A stretch of 63,703 bases of DNA, from the NCBI GenBank assembly GCA_910574015.1, contig CAJSYQ010000020.1, positions 1 to 63,703 on the forward strand, written 5' to 3'. A program made the translations under genes and the position numbers. Shown here piece after piece: positions 26,677 to 35,136 of the stretch (within the stretch, counting starts at the first letter, position 1; each line of letters starts with the position of its first letter). This stretch comes from Eubacteriaceae bacterium. Its GTDB lineage: Bacteria; Bacillota; Clostridia; Lachnospirales; Lachnospiraceae. A model generated the notes under the pieces. That model did not search any database, was not told where the DNA came from, and saw nothing but the letters and a program-made list of their open reading frames with translations.

Positions 26677-26728
26677 AGGTCGTTCCCCAAAGTCAATAAT
26701 AGGATTTTGGGGAACGACCTCCTTTTTT
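26677..26728 (+). terminator. Terminator of the lepA-hemW-symporter unit
   Basis: AAGGTCGTTCCCCAAA (26676-26691) pairs with TTTGGGGAACGACCT(C) (26706-26721), followed by CTTTTTT. Strong intrinsic terminator. Confidence 0.92.
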
Positions 26729-26744
26729 GGTACGGAATATTCCA

Positions 26745-28682
26745 TTAGCCCAGTTCTTCTGCCAGCCGTTCCCACTCATCCATTGCTTCGGAGAGAGCGG
26801 CTTCCTTTTCCTCTCTGGCGGCGGTGAGTTCTGCCAGTCTGTGGGCATTGGTGGCGTTTTCAGGAAGAGAAAATTCTTCATCCAGAGCGGCGATCTGGCT
26901 TTCCAGAGTTTCAATCGCCTGTTCGATCTTGTTGTACTGATTTTCCAGCCGTCTCCGATTGGCAGCCTGTGCTTTCTGCTGTTTCCAGTCCAGCTTTGCA
27001 TCGGACGCCTGATCCTTAACCGGTGGAGTCCCTGCAGGGGCTGAGGGATCTGGTCCGGTCAGATGGATCTGTTCTACCGTCTCTTTTTTCTCCAGATAAT
27101 AAGAATAATTACCGTTATAAGAGAGCAGCTTATGACCGGTCAGATCCAGTATCCTGGTAGCTGTCCGGTCAATAAAATACCGGTCATGGGAGACGTACAG
27201 TACGGTGCCAGTGTAGTTGTTCAGCGCTGTCTCCAATATCTCTTTGGAGGTAATGTCCAGATGGTTGGTGGGCTCATCCAGAAGAAGGAAATTTGCCTGG
27301 GACAGCATGAGTCTGGCAAGGGAGACGCGTCCGCGTTCACCGCCGCTGAGCAGCCGGACCGGCTTGAAGACATCGTCGCCGGTAAACAGAAACGCAGCCA
27401 GTACATTTCGTATGGCGGTGTGGTTCAGATCCGGATAGTCATCTTGTATCTCCTCAAAAATCGTTTTATCTTCATGAAGTACCTGGTGTTCCTGATCATA
27501 GTATCCGATCTCAACATTGGTACCGGTTATGGAGATTCCGCTGTCTGTCGGCTCCATGCCCTGGATCATCTTTAAGAGAGTTGTCTTTCCCGTTCCGTTC
27601 TGGCCCAGGATTGCCACCTTTTCCCCGCGTCTGATATCGAAAGAGACATCCTGGAAGAGATGGTTTCTGCCGAAGCTTTTGGCAAAGCCCTCCACATGTA
27701 AAACATCATTTCCGCTTATACAGGAGGGAGTCAGGGAGAAGGACATGGTTTTTTCAAATTCTGCCGGTTTTTCGAGTCGTTCTATCTTATCCAGCATTTT
27801 TTCACGGCTCTCCGCCCGTTTAATGGATTTTTCCCGGTTGAAGGAACGAAGCTTTTCAATCACTGCCTCCTGATGGCGGATTTCCTGCTGCTGGTTGTAA
27901 TATTGTTTGATCAGCGTTTCCCGCAGGACCGCCTTTTTTTGGGAGTAGCTGCTGTAATTTCCGGTGAAGGAAGTAATCCTTCCGCTGTCGATCTCAACGA
28001 TCTTGTCTGCGATGCGGTCAAGAAAATAGCGGTCGTGGGATACCACAAGGATGCTGCCCTTGTAATTCATCAGATAGTTTTCCAGCCATCGGATGGATGT
28101 AAGGTCCAGGTGGTTAGTGGGCTCATCCAGAAGGAGAAGATCTGGTTCCATAAGAAGAAGGCGACCCAGTGCCACCCGGGTCTTCTGACCACCGGAGAGC
28201 TGATTGATCACCTGGTGCATGGCGTCCCCGCCGAACCCAAGTCCGTTGATGACTCCCAGAACCTTGCTTTTATAGGAATATCCGTCGCCGGCTTCAAAGG
28301 CAGTCTGCAGCCGGTGGTAGCGGTCCAGGAGTTTTTCCAGTGCCCCACCCTCTGTGCGGGATATTTCCTGCTCCAGTGTCCGGAGCTGACGGTCCATTTC
28401 AATGACATCTGCTTTTACCGAGAGAAGCTCCTCATAAATTGTATTTTCCGACTGGTATCCCTGCTGCTGCGGCAGATAGCCAGTGATAGTATCTTTGGCC
28501 CGGACAACCTCGCCGGCGTCCGCATCCAGTTCCCCGGTGATGATCCGGAGCAGTGTCGTCTTACCCGCTCCATTTATGCCCACGACGGCGGCGCATTCCT
28601 GTTCATTTATGTGAAAGGTGGCATCTGTCAGGATGGGTTCATCGGCAAATGCTTTTTGAATGTGATTACATGCTAATATCAT
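26745..28682 (-). CDS. ABC-F family ATPase (YdiF/Uup type translation factor)
   Basis: 645 aa. Two ABC domains with no membrane part. First: GINGAGKTT, LSGGQKTRVALGRL, LLLLDEPTNHLD; second: GQNGTGKTT, LSGGERGRVSLARL, LLLDEPTNHLD. A charged interdomain linker (about 240-310) and a C-terminal coiled coil (about 560-645) complete the YdiF-like layout. ABC-F proteins act on the ribosome, either aiding translation of difficult peptides or giving antibiotic resistance; the long C-terminal coil favours the housekeeping class. The start at 28682 has GAGGA upstream; an in-frame extension to 28805 runs through the promoter and is rejected. Divergent from rex. Confidence 0.92.
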   Translation of the reverse strand: MILACNHIQKAFADEPILTDATFHINEQECAAVVGINGAGKTTLLRIITGELDADAGEVVRAKDTITGYLPQQQGYQSENTIYEELLSVKADVIEMDRQLRTLEQEISRTEGGALEKLLDRYHRLQTAFEAGDGYSYKSKVLGVINGLGFGGDAMHQVINQLSGGQKTRVALGRLLLMEPDLLLLDEPTNHLDLTSIRWLENYLMNYKGSILVVSHDRYFLDRIADKIVEIDSGRITSFTGNYSSYSQKKAVLRETLIKQYYNQQQEIRHQEAVIEKLRSFNREKSIKRAESREKMLDKIERLEKPAEFEKTMSFSLTPSCISGNDVLHVEGFAKSFGRNHLFQDVSFDIRRGEKVAILGQNGTGKTTLLKMIQGMEPTDSGISITGTNVEIGYYDQEHQVLHEDKTIFEEIQDDYPDLNHTAIRNVLAAFLFTGDDVFKPVRLLSGGERGRVSLARLMLSQANFLLLDEPTNHLDITSKEILETALNNYTGTVLYVSHDRYFIDRTATRILDLTGHKLLSYNGNYSYYLEKKETVEQIHLTGPDPSAPAGTPPVKDQASDAKLDWKQQKAQAANRRRLENQYNKIEQAIETLESQIAALDEEFSLPENATNAHRLAELTAAREEKEAALSEAMDEWERLAEELG

Positions 28683-28765
28683 AAGTTCCTCTTTTCTGTA
28701 CGGATGGGGTGATTCTGATTTCCTGCTGTGTCCCTCCGTCCGGGAGCAAACAGCAGCCATCCCGA

Positions 28766-28794
28766 AGTATAACATATTGTGTGGAGATTGACAA
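28766..28794 (-). promoter_or_regulatory. Promoter of the ABC-F gene
   Basis: On the minus strand TTGTCA (28794-28789), a 17-nt spacer and TATACT (28771-28766). Its -35 hexamer overlaps that of the divergent rex promoter by five bases. Confidence 0.75.
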
Positions 28795-28805
28795 CATTTT
28801 AACAT
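28788..28805 (+). promoter_or_regulatory. Probable Rex operator
   Basis: TTGACAA-CATT-TTAACAT matches 11 of 14 bases of the clostridial Rex box TTGTTAA-N4-TTAACAA with the correct 4-nt centre. It covers the -35 region of both rex and the divergent ABC-F gene, so bound Rex should block both. Confidence 0.6.
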
Positions 28806-28816
28806 TTCGTTATAAT
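28788..28816 (+). promoter_or_regulatory. Promoter of rex
   Basis: Perfect consensus: TTGACA (28788-28793), a 17-nt spacer and TATAAT (28811-28816). A leader of about 88 nt precedes the rex ATG. Confidence 0.85.
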
Positions 28817-28910
28817 ATGATAAATGAATCGTTTATAAAGCTCAATGCCGTCCACGGCGAGGTGATATTGGCGCTGTTGAGCTATGCTGGGACGGAGGAT
28901 TTGACAGGAC

Positions 28911-29543
28911 ATGGATAAGAAAATATCTTCTGCGGTGATCAAGAGGCTGCCGCGGTACTATAGATATCTGAGCGAATTGCTGGATCAGGGAATCGACCGC
29001 ATATCATCCCGGGAGCTGAGCCGCCAGATGAATGTGACGGCATCGCAGATCCGGCAGGATCTCAACAATTTTGGAGGCTTCGGACAGCAGGGCTATGGTT
29101 ACAATGTCGAGATGCTGAAGGGGGAGATTGGGAAGATACTCGGTCTGGACCGGCAGTATCAGGTAATCATTCTGGGGGCTGGCAATCTGGGGCGGGCGCT
29201 GGCGAATTATGTAGGCTTTGAGAAAAGAGGATTTATTGTATCAGCCGTATTTGATATTGATGCGGATAAGGTGGGTCGGACGGTAGGAAATCTAAAGGTA
29301 AGGGATATGAATGATCTTTCCGGGTATGTAGCCCAGAACAGCGTGGACATAGCTGCCCTTACACTTCCGAAGGCGAAGGCGCCGGAGGTGGCGAGAAGAC
29401 TCAATGAGATGGGGGTTCATGCTTTCTGGAATTTTGCAGCAACGGATCTGAATCTGCCGCCGGAGGCAGTCGTGGAGAATGTTCATCTGGCGGAGAGCCT
29501 GATGCGTTTGTCGTATAATATAGCGAATCTTACTATTAAGTAG
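28911..29543 (+). CDS. rex: Redox-sensing transcriptional repressor Rex
   Basis: 210 aa, full length. N-terminal winged helix (about 1-80; LPRYYRYLSELLDQGIDRIS, SRQMNVTASQIRQDLNNFGG) and a Rossmann domain with GAGNLGRALANY that senses NADH/NAD+. It ends with the helix FNFAATDL.. and ESLMRLSYNIA used for dimer exchange. Rex releases its operators when NADH rises, turning on fermentation and anaerobic respiration genes. GGAGG lies 13 nt before the ATG and a nearer AGGA also fits. Likely autoregulated through the box at 28788-28805. The acpS-nnrDE-alr genes follow, as in several clostridia. Confidence 0.97.
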   Translation: MDKKISSAVIKRLPRYYRYLSELLDQGIDRISSRELSRQMNVTASQIRQDLNNFGGFGQQGYGYNVEMLKGEIGKILGLDRQYQVIILGAGNLGRALANYVGFEKRGFIVSAVFDIDADKVGRTVGNLKVRDMNDLSGYVAQNSVDIAALTLPKAKAPEVARRLNEMGVHAFWNFAATDLNLPPEAVVENVHLAESLMRLSYNIANLTIK

Positions 29544-29578
29544 TATGAGAAAATACAGGCAGAGGGGGGTGATGCACT

Positions 29579-30184
29579 GTGAAGAAACAGGATAACAGCT
29601 TTGAAACAGCGGTGCGGTCAGCATTAAAGGGGAGGGAAATACCGATTCTGGTCTTGGATACCCGGTGGCACCGATTGTTTCCCCAGGGGGAGAAACCAGC
29701 CGACATCGAGGCGCTGGAAGAGCGTCTGAATGATTTACTGAAAAAGCAGGGGCGGCTTGTGAATGAGATTAAGGATCTAAAGAAAGCAAAGAAAAAACTG
29801 ATGGACAGTATTGTGGCGGGAATGGAGGGTTCCTCTGCTCGGGATAACCGTAAAAAGGAGAACCAGCAGAGACTTCTTCTAGAGACGAAGGACAGGATCC
29901 AGCAGGATTCAGATGAACTTATGGAAATCCCATATGACATTAAGGATACCAATGAAAAGCTTATGATCATCGGGGCACGATATTGTTTTGAACGACTTAG
30001 CAACGGTGACCAGATGATACAGGAACTCACGGAGGAGATCCGGACTCTGCAGGCAGAGCTGACGGATAAAAAAGAGTTCAGGGAAAATCTGGAGGAGAGT
30101 ATGGACAGCGCCTATTCACTGATGCACGGCCTGCTTGGCCATGACATAATGAATCTTTTTGACAAGGGGAAATTCAGGCCATGA
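29579..30184 (+). CDS. Coiled-coil protein, conserved hypothetical
   Basis: 201 aa with a GTG start behind a long GAGGGGGG ribosome site. An N-terminal segment IPILVLDTRWHRLFP precedes two long heptad-rich stretches (about 45-85 and 145-175) with many Lys/Glu, and DYARYC-like FERLSNGDQMIQELTEE. No signal peptide or membrane helix, so cytoplasmic. Its last four bases overlap acpS (ATGA). I recognise no family. Its place between rex and acpS suggests a Lachnospiraceae housekeeping gene, not a transferred one. Confidence 0.75.
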   Translation: MKKQDNSFETAVRSALKGREIPILVLDTRWHRLFPQGEKPADIEALEERLNDLLKKQGRLVNEIKDLKKAKKKLMDSIVAGMEGSSARDNRKKENQQRLLLETKDRIQQDSDELMEIPYDIKDTNEKLMIIGARYCFERLSNGDQMIQELTEEIRTLQAELTDKKEFRENLEESMDSAYSLMHGLLGHDIMNLFDKGKFRP

Positions 30185-30540
30185 TAGTTGGTATCGGTGT
30201 GGATATGATAGAGATCGGGCGGGTCATTCATGCCTGTGAGAGGGAGCATTTTCTGAAAAAGATCTTCTCAGAAAGGGAGATACAGCAGATGGACGCGGGG
30301 AAACGGCGCGCCGCTTCGGACTTTGCAGGGAAAGAGGCCGTAGTGAAGGCGCTTGGCACAGGCTTTTTCGGCGTGGAGGCCATAGAGATCGAGATCCTGC
30401 GGAGAGAGAATGGTTCTCCCTATGTAGTGCTCCATGGCGGGGCGGCCCGAAAGGCAGAGGAACTATGCATAAGGGACTGGCAGATTTCCATTACAAATAC
30501 AAAAGAACTGGCGACGGCCTTTGTTATTGCCAGTGCATGA
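30181..30540 (+). CDS. acpS: Holo-[acyl-carrier-protein] synthase
   Basis: 119 aa, normal size. Moves the 4'-phosphopantetheine arm of CoA to acyl carrier protein. Metal and CoA-binding motifs: GIGVDMIEIGRV (Asp-8) and DFAGKEAVVKALGTG (Glu near 57), with a C-terminal SITNTKELATAFVIA strand. Overlaps the preceding gene by four bases and is followed by nnrDE. Confidence 0.97.
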   Translation: MIVGIGVDMIEIGRVIHACEREHFLKKIFSEREIQQMDAGKRRAASDFAGKEAVVKALGTGFFGVEAIEIEILRRENGSPYVVLHGGAARKAEELCIRDWQISITNTKELATAFVIASA

Positions 30541-30565
30541 TTTATTTGGCAAAGGAAGGATGAAA

Positions 30566-32053
30566 ATGCGTTATCTTTATAGTGGCATACAGGCGAAGGA
30601 AATTGATTCTCATGCCATTCAGACGGTGGGGATACCTGGACTTGTCCTGATGGAGAAGGCAGCTATGACAATAGCTGCTGTTATTATGAATAGGGAGGAA
30701 AAATCCAGGAAAATACTGGCTGTCTGCGGTACAGGAAACAATGGCGGCGATGGTGTGGCGGCAGTCAGGCTTCTGCGCCAGCAGGGATATTCCGCTGCCG
30801 TCACAGTGGTTGGCGATACGGATCATATGACAGAGGAAATGCAGCGGCAGCTGGAGATTGCCGTAAATTGTGATGTTCCGGTTCTGTCTGTGGCATCTGT
30901 GGCGGAGCATGATTTCGACATCCTGCTGGATGGTGTATTTGGCATCGGGCTGTCCCGGGAGGTGGAGGGGGTTTTTGAACAGGTACTGGATCAGATGAAC
31001 AGAAGTGGCGCAGTGATCTATGCGCTGGATGTCCCCTCCGGGATCCATGCGGGAACTGGCGCCGTTCTGGGGACGGCCGTCCGGGCTGACTGCACCATCA
31101 CTTTTGGGGTAAACAAGCTTGGGCTGGTATTGTATCCGGGCTGTGAATATGCAGGGGAAGTCATTGTAGGTGATATCGGGTTTCCTGAAGTCAGTGTTGC
31201 TTCCGTGCCCCCAGAGCATTACTATTATGAACCGGAAGATCTGTCGGTTCAGCTGCCGCTGCGGCCTGCACGTTCCCATAAAGGAACCTTTGGAAGGGTT
31301 CTGGTGGCAGCTGGTTCAGAAACCATGTCAGGGGCTGCCTTTCTGGCGGCGAAAGCAGCATATGCCATGGGGGCAGGCCTGGTAAAGGTGATTTCGCCTG
31401 CCTGTAACAGGGAGATATTATTATCTTCCCTGCCAGAGATCTTATTTGCCGAAAGAGATGAGATTGGTGATTCCCTTGATTGGGCGGATGCGGTTCTCGT
31501 GGGTCCGGGTCTTGGGCTGACGGAAGAGGCGGAAGAACTGGTGCGGTATGTGATTCAAAACTCTCCTGTTCCCACCGTGATCGACGGGGATGGGATCCGG
31601 TTGTGCAGAAATATCACAGATACGCTGTCAGATAATTTTATTATTACTCCGCATCTCAAGGAAATGAACTATCTGACGGGGATTTCCATGGAGGATTTAA
31701 AGAAGGATGTGCCTGGAAGGACGAAAACGGCTGCAAAACAGTGGAATTGTGTAGTTGTCGGCAAGGATGCCCGCACGGCAGTTTCCGATGGGCAGGAGTG
31801 CTATATCAATGTTTCCGGCAATAATGGAATGGCCACGGGTGGGTCCGGGGATGTGCTTGCCGGTCTGATGGGAGGGCTTCTCGCCCAGCATATGGAGCCC
31901 TTTGCCGCGGCAAAGCTGGCTGTCTTTCTTCATGGCCTCAGTGGGGACGCCATGGCTGAGGAGAAGGGGCTCTACAGTCTTATGGCCTCCGATCTGATCC
32001 TGGGAGTTGCCCGGATAACAGCGCAGTTATATGCAGGGGGGAGACGGGAATGA
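30566..32053 (+). CDS. nnr: Bifunctional NAD(P)H-hydrate epimerase / ADP-dependent dehydratase
   Basis: 495 aa. Repairs hydrated NADH and NADPH. The N-terminal YjeF_N epimerase domain covers about 1-210 (CGTGNNGGDGVAAVRLL, ALDVPSGIHAGTG). The C-terminal ribokinase-like dehydratase domain covers about 225-495 (GTFGRVLVAAGSETMSGAAF, VLVGPGLGL, VIDGDGIRL, NNGMATGGSGDVLAGLMGG). AAAGGAAGG at 30551-30559 favours ATG 30566 over ATG 30560 and the TTG at 30521. A four-base overlap (ATGA) couples it to alr, a widespread gene order. Confidence 0.96.
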   Translation: MRYLYSGIQAKEIDSHAIQTVGIPGLVLMEKAAMTIAAVIMNREEKSRKILAVCGTGNNGGDGVAAVRLLRQQGYSAAVTVVGDTDHMTEEMQRQLEIAVNCDVPVLSVASVAEHDFDILLDGVFGIGLSREVEGVFEQVLDQMNRSGAVIYALDVPSGIHAGTGAVLGTAVRADCTITFGVNKLGLVLYPGCEYAGEVIVGDIGFPEVSVASVPPEHYYYEPEDLSVQLPLRPARSHKGTFGRVLVAAGSETMSGAAFLAAKAAYAMGAGLVKVISPACNREILLSSLPEILFAERDEIGDSLDWADAVLVGPGLGLTEEAEELVRYVIQNSPVPTVIDGDGIRLCRNITDTLSDNFIITPHLKEMNYLTGISMEDLKKDVPGRTKTAAKQWNCVVVGKDARTAVSDGQECYINVSGNNGMATGGSGDVLAGLMGGLLAQHMEPFAAAKLAVFLHGLSGDAMAEEKGLYSLMASDLILGVARITAQLYAGGRRE

Positions 32054-33177
32054 AAGAATACAGCAGAACATATGTGTCTGTAGATCTGGGTGCAGTGCGG
32101 CATAATATAGAAGAAGCCAGAAAAAATATCAGAGAGGATACAAAGATCATGGCGGTGGTGAAGGCGGATGCCTATGGACATGGCGCCGTGGAGGTTTCGC
32201 ATGCCCTGAGTGATCTTGTGGACGCCTATGGGGTGGCGATGGCAGAAGAGGCACTGGAACTGCGGCAGTCTGGTATCAGAAAGAGAATACTGATTCTGGG
32301 GTATACAGCAGAAGACTGGTTTCCGGAGCTGATCGGGCATCGCATTGCGCAGACTGTGTATACATGGGAGATGGCGGAGAAATTGAACCGTGCTGCGGAA
32401 CAGCTTGGTCAGAAGGCCATAGTACATATAAAACTGGATACGGGAATGGGGCGCATTGGTTTTGCGGCGGCAGATGAAAATGTTCGGGTAGTGAAGCAGA
32501 TCTCGGCACTTCCGTATCTGGAATTGGAGGGGATCTTTACCCATTTTGCCCGGGCGGATGAGGCGGCGCCAGATCCGATACGGGAACCCTTCCATCGGTT
32601 TCAGTTCTTTGTGACAAAACTGGAGAGAGAGGGCATACATATCCCCATCAGGCACGTGTCAAACAGCGCAGCTATTATAAATTTCCCAGAAGGAAATTTA
32701 AATATGGTACGATCCGGTATAACAACTTATGGTTTATATCCTTCCGAACAGGTGTCCAGGGAGGTTATGAGATTGACACCTGCGATGCAGTGGAAATCCG
32801 TTGTCTCTTATGTAAAGGATATTGAGGCGGGTACAAGTATTAGTTATGGGGGCACTTTTGTATCGGATCGTTCTATGAAAGTGGCAACGATTCCAGTTGG
32901 GTATGCGGACGGCATGAAAAGGGATCTGTCAAATAAAGGAAGAGTGCTGATCCGGGGCCGCTATGCGAATATTCTCGGCAGGGTATGCATGGATCAGTTT
33001 ATGGTGGATGTATCGGATATCCCCTATGTGTCTGCAGGGGATGAGGTGACTATTTTCGGAAGAGATGGCGGCAGGGAGATTCCGGTGGAGGAGGTTGCCG
33101 GGCAGTGCCATTCTTTCAATTATGAATTTGTCTGCGGTATTACAGCCAGAGTTCCCCGAAAATATGTAGAGGGGTGA
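32050..33177 (+). CDS. alr: Alanine racemase
   Basis: 375 aa. PLP enzyme making D-alanine for peptidoglycan. The PLP lysine is in VVKADAYGHG near residue 40. Further signatures are LDTGMGRIGF, HVSNSAAI, the R..G....G motif in MVRSGITTYGLYPS, and the catalytic Tyr region TSISYGGTF. The C-terminal beta domain has GRVCMDQFMVDVS. Overlaps nnrDE by four bases. In many Firmicutes the mazEF genes follow alr; here only mazF does. Confidence 0.97.
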   Translation: MKEYSRTYVSVDLGAVRHNIEEARKNIREDTKIMAVVKADAYGHGAVEVSHALSDLVDAYGVAMAEEALELRQSGIRKRILILGYTAEDWFPELIGHRIAQTVYTWEMAEKLNRAAEQLGQKAIVHIKLDTGMGRIGFAAADENVRVVKQISALPYLELEGIFTHFARADEAAPDPIREPFHRFQFFVTKLEREGIHIPIRHVSNSAAIINFPEGNLNMVRSGITTYGLYPSEQVSREVMRLTPAMQWKSVVSYVKDIEAGTSISYGGTFVSDRSMKVATIPVGYADGMKRDLSNKGRVLIRGRYANILGRVCMDQFMVDVSDIPYVSAGDEVTIFGRDGGREIPVEEVAGQCHSFNYEFVCGITARVPRKYVEG

Positions 33178-33199
33178 GCATTTAAAAAATTTAACCATT

Positions 33200-33228
33200 T
33201 TGAATATCCATTCGTATATTGGTAATAA
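33200..33228 (+). promoter_or_regulatory. Possible promoter of mazF
   Basis: TTGAAT (33200-33205), a 17-nt spacer and TAATAA (33223-33228), in the 115-nt alr-mazF gap. Confidence 0.4.
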
Positions 33229-33292
33229 TAAGAGTATCAATTGATGAGTCATGGGAATTCCTTTGAAATCGTAAAAAAGGAGAACAGGAACT

Positions 33293-33640
33293 GTGGTAGT
33301 CAGACGAGGCGATATTTATTATGCGGATTTGCGACCGGTCGTTGGCTCCGAGCAGGGAGGCGTGCGGCCGGTTCTTATTATACAGAATGATATGGGTAAC
33401 CGTTATAGCCCTACTGTGATCTGTGCGGCCATAACATCCAAGATGAATAAGGCAAAGCTGCCGACACATGTGGCGCTGGAGGCGGAGCGGTATGGTATTG
33501 TGAAGGATTCCGTTGTTCTGCTGGAGCAGGTGAGGACCATTGATAAGTCCAGACTGCGGGAGAAGGTATGCCATCTGGACGATAATATTCTGGTAAAGAT
33601 CAATACGGCGCTGGAAGTCAGTCTTGCACTAAATACATAG
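33293..33640 (+). CDS. mazF: MazF/PemK-type endoribonuclease toxin
   Basis: 115 aa with a GTG start ([13 protein letters not shown]) behind AAAAAAGGAG. Closest in type to the B. subtilis EndoA mRNA interferase, which cuts single-stranded RNA. Key features: [38 protein letters not shown], the loop THVAL and [11 protein letters not shown] with the conserved Arg/Asp. The MazE/EndoAI antitoxin gene usually found between alr and this gene is absent: the gap is 115 nt and holds no fitting ORF. It ends at the terminator at 33692. Confidence 0.94.
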   Translation: MVVRRGDIYYADLRPVVGSEQGGVRPVLIIQNDMGNRYSPTVICAAITSKMNKAKLPTHVALEAERYGIVKDSVVLLEQVRTIDKSRLREKVCHLDDNILVKINTALEVSLALNT

Positions 33641-33691
33641 GATAAGAAAATAAGGGAGACAGTGGAAGAACGCTTCTATATTTGGTAAAAG

Positions 33692-33720
33692 AAAAACACC
33701 TCTGGGAAAGAGGTGTTTTT
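33692..33720 (+). terminator. Terminator after mazF
   Basis: AAAAACACCTC (33692-33702) pairs with GAGGTGTTTTT (33710-33720). Self-complementary A and T flanks make it work on both strands. The remaining gap to 33997 holds two small palindromes (33723-33740 and 33764-33779), the rlmH promoter and its 5' hairpin. Confidence 0.9.
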
Positions 33721-33885
33721 CCTGATACCCAAAGGTATCAAAGCGTATAATAGGGTGGGAGTAGAAAGTTTATACTTTCCAAGTGTTAATATACTGTGAA
33801 ACTGTGTCATAAATATGTCAAACGTGAAAAATAACATACATTTCCAAGGTTTTTTCTAAATATGTTCAGAACCTAATTTTCTATC

Positions 33886-33959
33886 TTGCCAGGGGGGCTG
33901 TGTTTCAATTATACTTATTGTGCTGGGCGTGTCTGCCAGAAAGCATTTTTCAGACACGC
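33886..33959 (+). promoter_or_regulatory. rlmH promoter with 5'-terminal hairpin
   Basis: TTGCCA (33886-33891), an 18-nt spacer and TATACT (33910-33915). Transcription should begin near 33922, so the 9-bp stem GCGTGTCTG/CAGACACGC (33927-33935 with 33951-33959) sits at the very 5' end of the mRNA, where it could stabilise it. Confidence 0.5.
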
Positions 33960-33996
33960 TCTGGATTGACAATAAGTAAAGAGGGATGATGGCGGC

Positions 33997-34476
33997 ATGC
34001 AGTATACTATATTATGTGTAGGAAAGATAAAAGAGCGTTTTTTTGCTGATGCTATATCAGAATACCGGAAACGTCTGTCCCGTTATGGGAAAACAGAGGT
34101 TATAGAGGTTTTGGATGAAAGAACGCCGGACCGCGCATCGGAGGCGGAAGAACAGCAGATCAGGCAGAAGGAGGCGGACAGACTCCTAAGACATATCAAA
34201 GAGAATATGTATATCATTGCCCTGGATCTGAAAGGAAAAGAATTTGATTCGGTAACATTTGCAAAACATCTGGGAGAAATCATGGTCAGAGGGAACAGCC
34301 ATCTCACGTTTGTGATAGGAGGCTCGCTGGGACTGCATCCATCGGTTCTCCAACGGGCGGATGAGAGGATCTGTTTTTCTAAAATGACCTTTCCTCATCC
34401 GCTTATGCGGGTGATCCTGCTGGAACAGATCTACAGGGCAAACCGGATACAGAGAGGGGAGCCCTATCATAAGTGA
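33997..34476 (+). CDS. rlmH: 23S rRNA (pseudouridine-1915-N3)-methyltransferase
   Basis: 159 aa, normal length. SPOUT-class methyltransferase with a trefoil knot. Conserved strings: GKIKERFFADAISEYRKRL at the start, YIIALDLKGKEFDS, TFVIGGSLGLHPSVLQRA for SAM binding, and MTFPHPLMRVILLEQIYRA with the ending NRIQRGEPYHK. Modifies pseudouridine 1915 of 23S rRNA in assembled 70S ribosomes. GAGGGATG precedes the ATG. Single-gene unit or joined to the next gene, 47 nt on. Confidence 0.98.
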   Translation: MQYTILCVGKIKERFFADAISEYRKRLSRYGKTEVIEVLDERTPDRASEAEEQQIRQKEADRLLRHIKENMYIIALDLKGKEFDSVTFAKHLGEIMVRGNSHLTFVIGGSLGLHPSVLQRADERICFSKMTFPHPLMRVILLEQIYRANRIQRGEPYHK

Positions 34477-34523
34477 GTGATCCTGACAGGACTATAACAT
34501 GATACTGATTTTGTGGAGGGATA

Positions 34524-34994
34524 ATGAGGAATATTTTATTGACAGGTTTTAGAAGGACATCTTCCGAATTTCTTGTAAAAAAGGCAGATTATCAAACAAT
34601 GATACTTCCAAACGATAAAGTATTGGATTCGCAGCTTCTGTTGGCAGAGCTTGAATTACAACATTATGAATACATATTCAGTTTCGGGCAGAAACCAAAT
34701 ATTAAAGATAAAGTATATGTTGAAACTGTTGCAAGAAATGGAAAAAATAGTATTCCTACGGATTTTGATTATAATAAATTACTAGCTGCCCTTAAGACAG
34801 AAAAGATAGCGGTTCACATTTCTAACAATGCTGGTACGTCTTTTTGCAACGAGCTATATTGGAATGTACTTTCCTATATTCGCAGCAGGCAGCTGAAAAC
34901 AAAGATGCTTTTTTTACATATTCCATTTTGTAAGAATATAACGGCAGTCGAAGCTTTTTTTGACAAGATACTAAGGGTTATTGAGAACTATTAA
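34524..34994 (+). CDS. Pyroglutamyl-peptidase I-like protein (C15 fold), short
   Basis: 156 aa. The start MRNILLTGFRRT and the segments ISNNAGTSFCNELYWNVL and MLFLHIPF match the C15 pyrrolidone-carboxyl peptidase family, including the probable catalytic Cys in GTSFCN and His in FLHIPF. Family enzymes are about 200-215 residues; this one lacks about 50, mainly around the substrate and Glu-containing middle. It may be a divergent peptidase or a non-catalytic relative. GGAGG precedes the ATG. Higher AT content than rlmH suggests separate origin. Confidence 0.65.
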   Translation: MRNILLTGFRRTSSEFLVKKADYQTMILPNDKVLDSQLLLAELELQHYEYIFSFGQKPNIKDKVYVETVARNGKNSIPTDFDYNKLLAALKTEKIAVHISNNAGTSFCNELYWNVLSYIRSRQLKTKMLFLHIPFCKNITAVEAFFDKILRVIENY

Positions 34995-35098
34995 AAAATG
35001 GTTTTGATGAAAAACAATCGTGAGGCAATGTCGTGTCGGGGATAATACTTGTGGAAACCGTTTATAATATTAAGAAAAGAGGGAGGATAAAAGAAGAT

Positions 35099-35134
35099 AG
35101 CTCAATGGTGCCAATTTGAACCTGCCATTGAGCT
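35099..35134 (+). terminator. Hairpin, part of a double stem-loop
   Basis: AGCTCAATGG (35099-35108) pairs with CCATTGAGCT (35125-35134). It lies immediately before the stronger terminator at 35137. Confidence 0.55.
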
Positions 35135-35136
35135 GT

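Noticed and set aside
28683-28805. N-terminal extension of the ABC-F protein to 28805
   Set aside because: The extension crosses its own promoter, has no ribosome site and adds residues not typical of ABC-F. The start at 28682 has GAGGA and the family N-terminus.
33178-33292. MazE/EndoAI antitoxin in the alr-mazF gap
   Set aside because: The only ATG with a following frame (near 33244) runs out of frame through mazF and has no antitoxin-like sequence.
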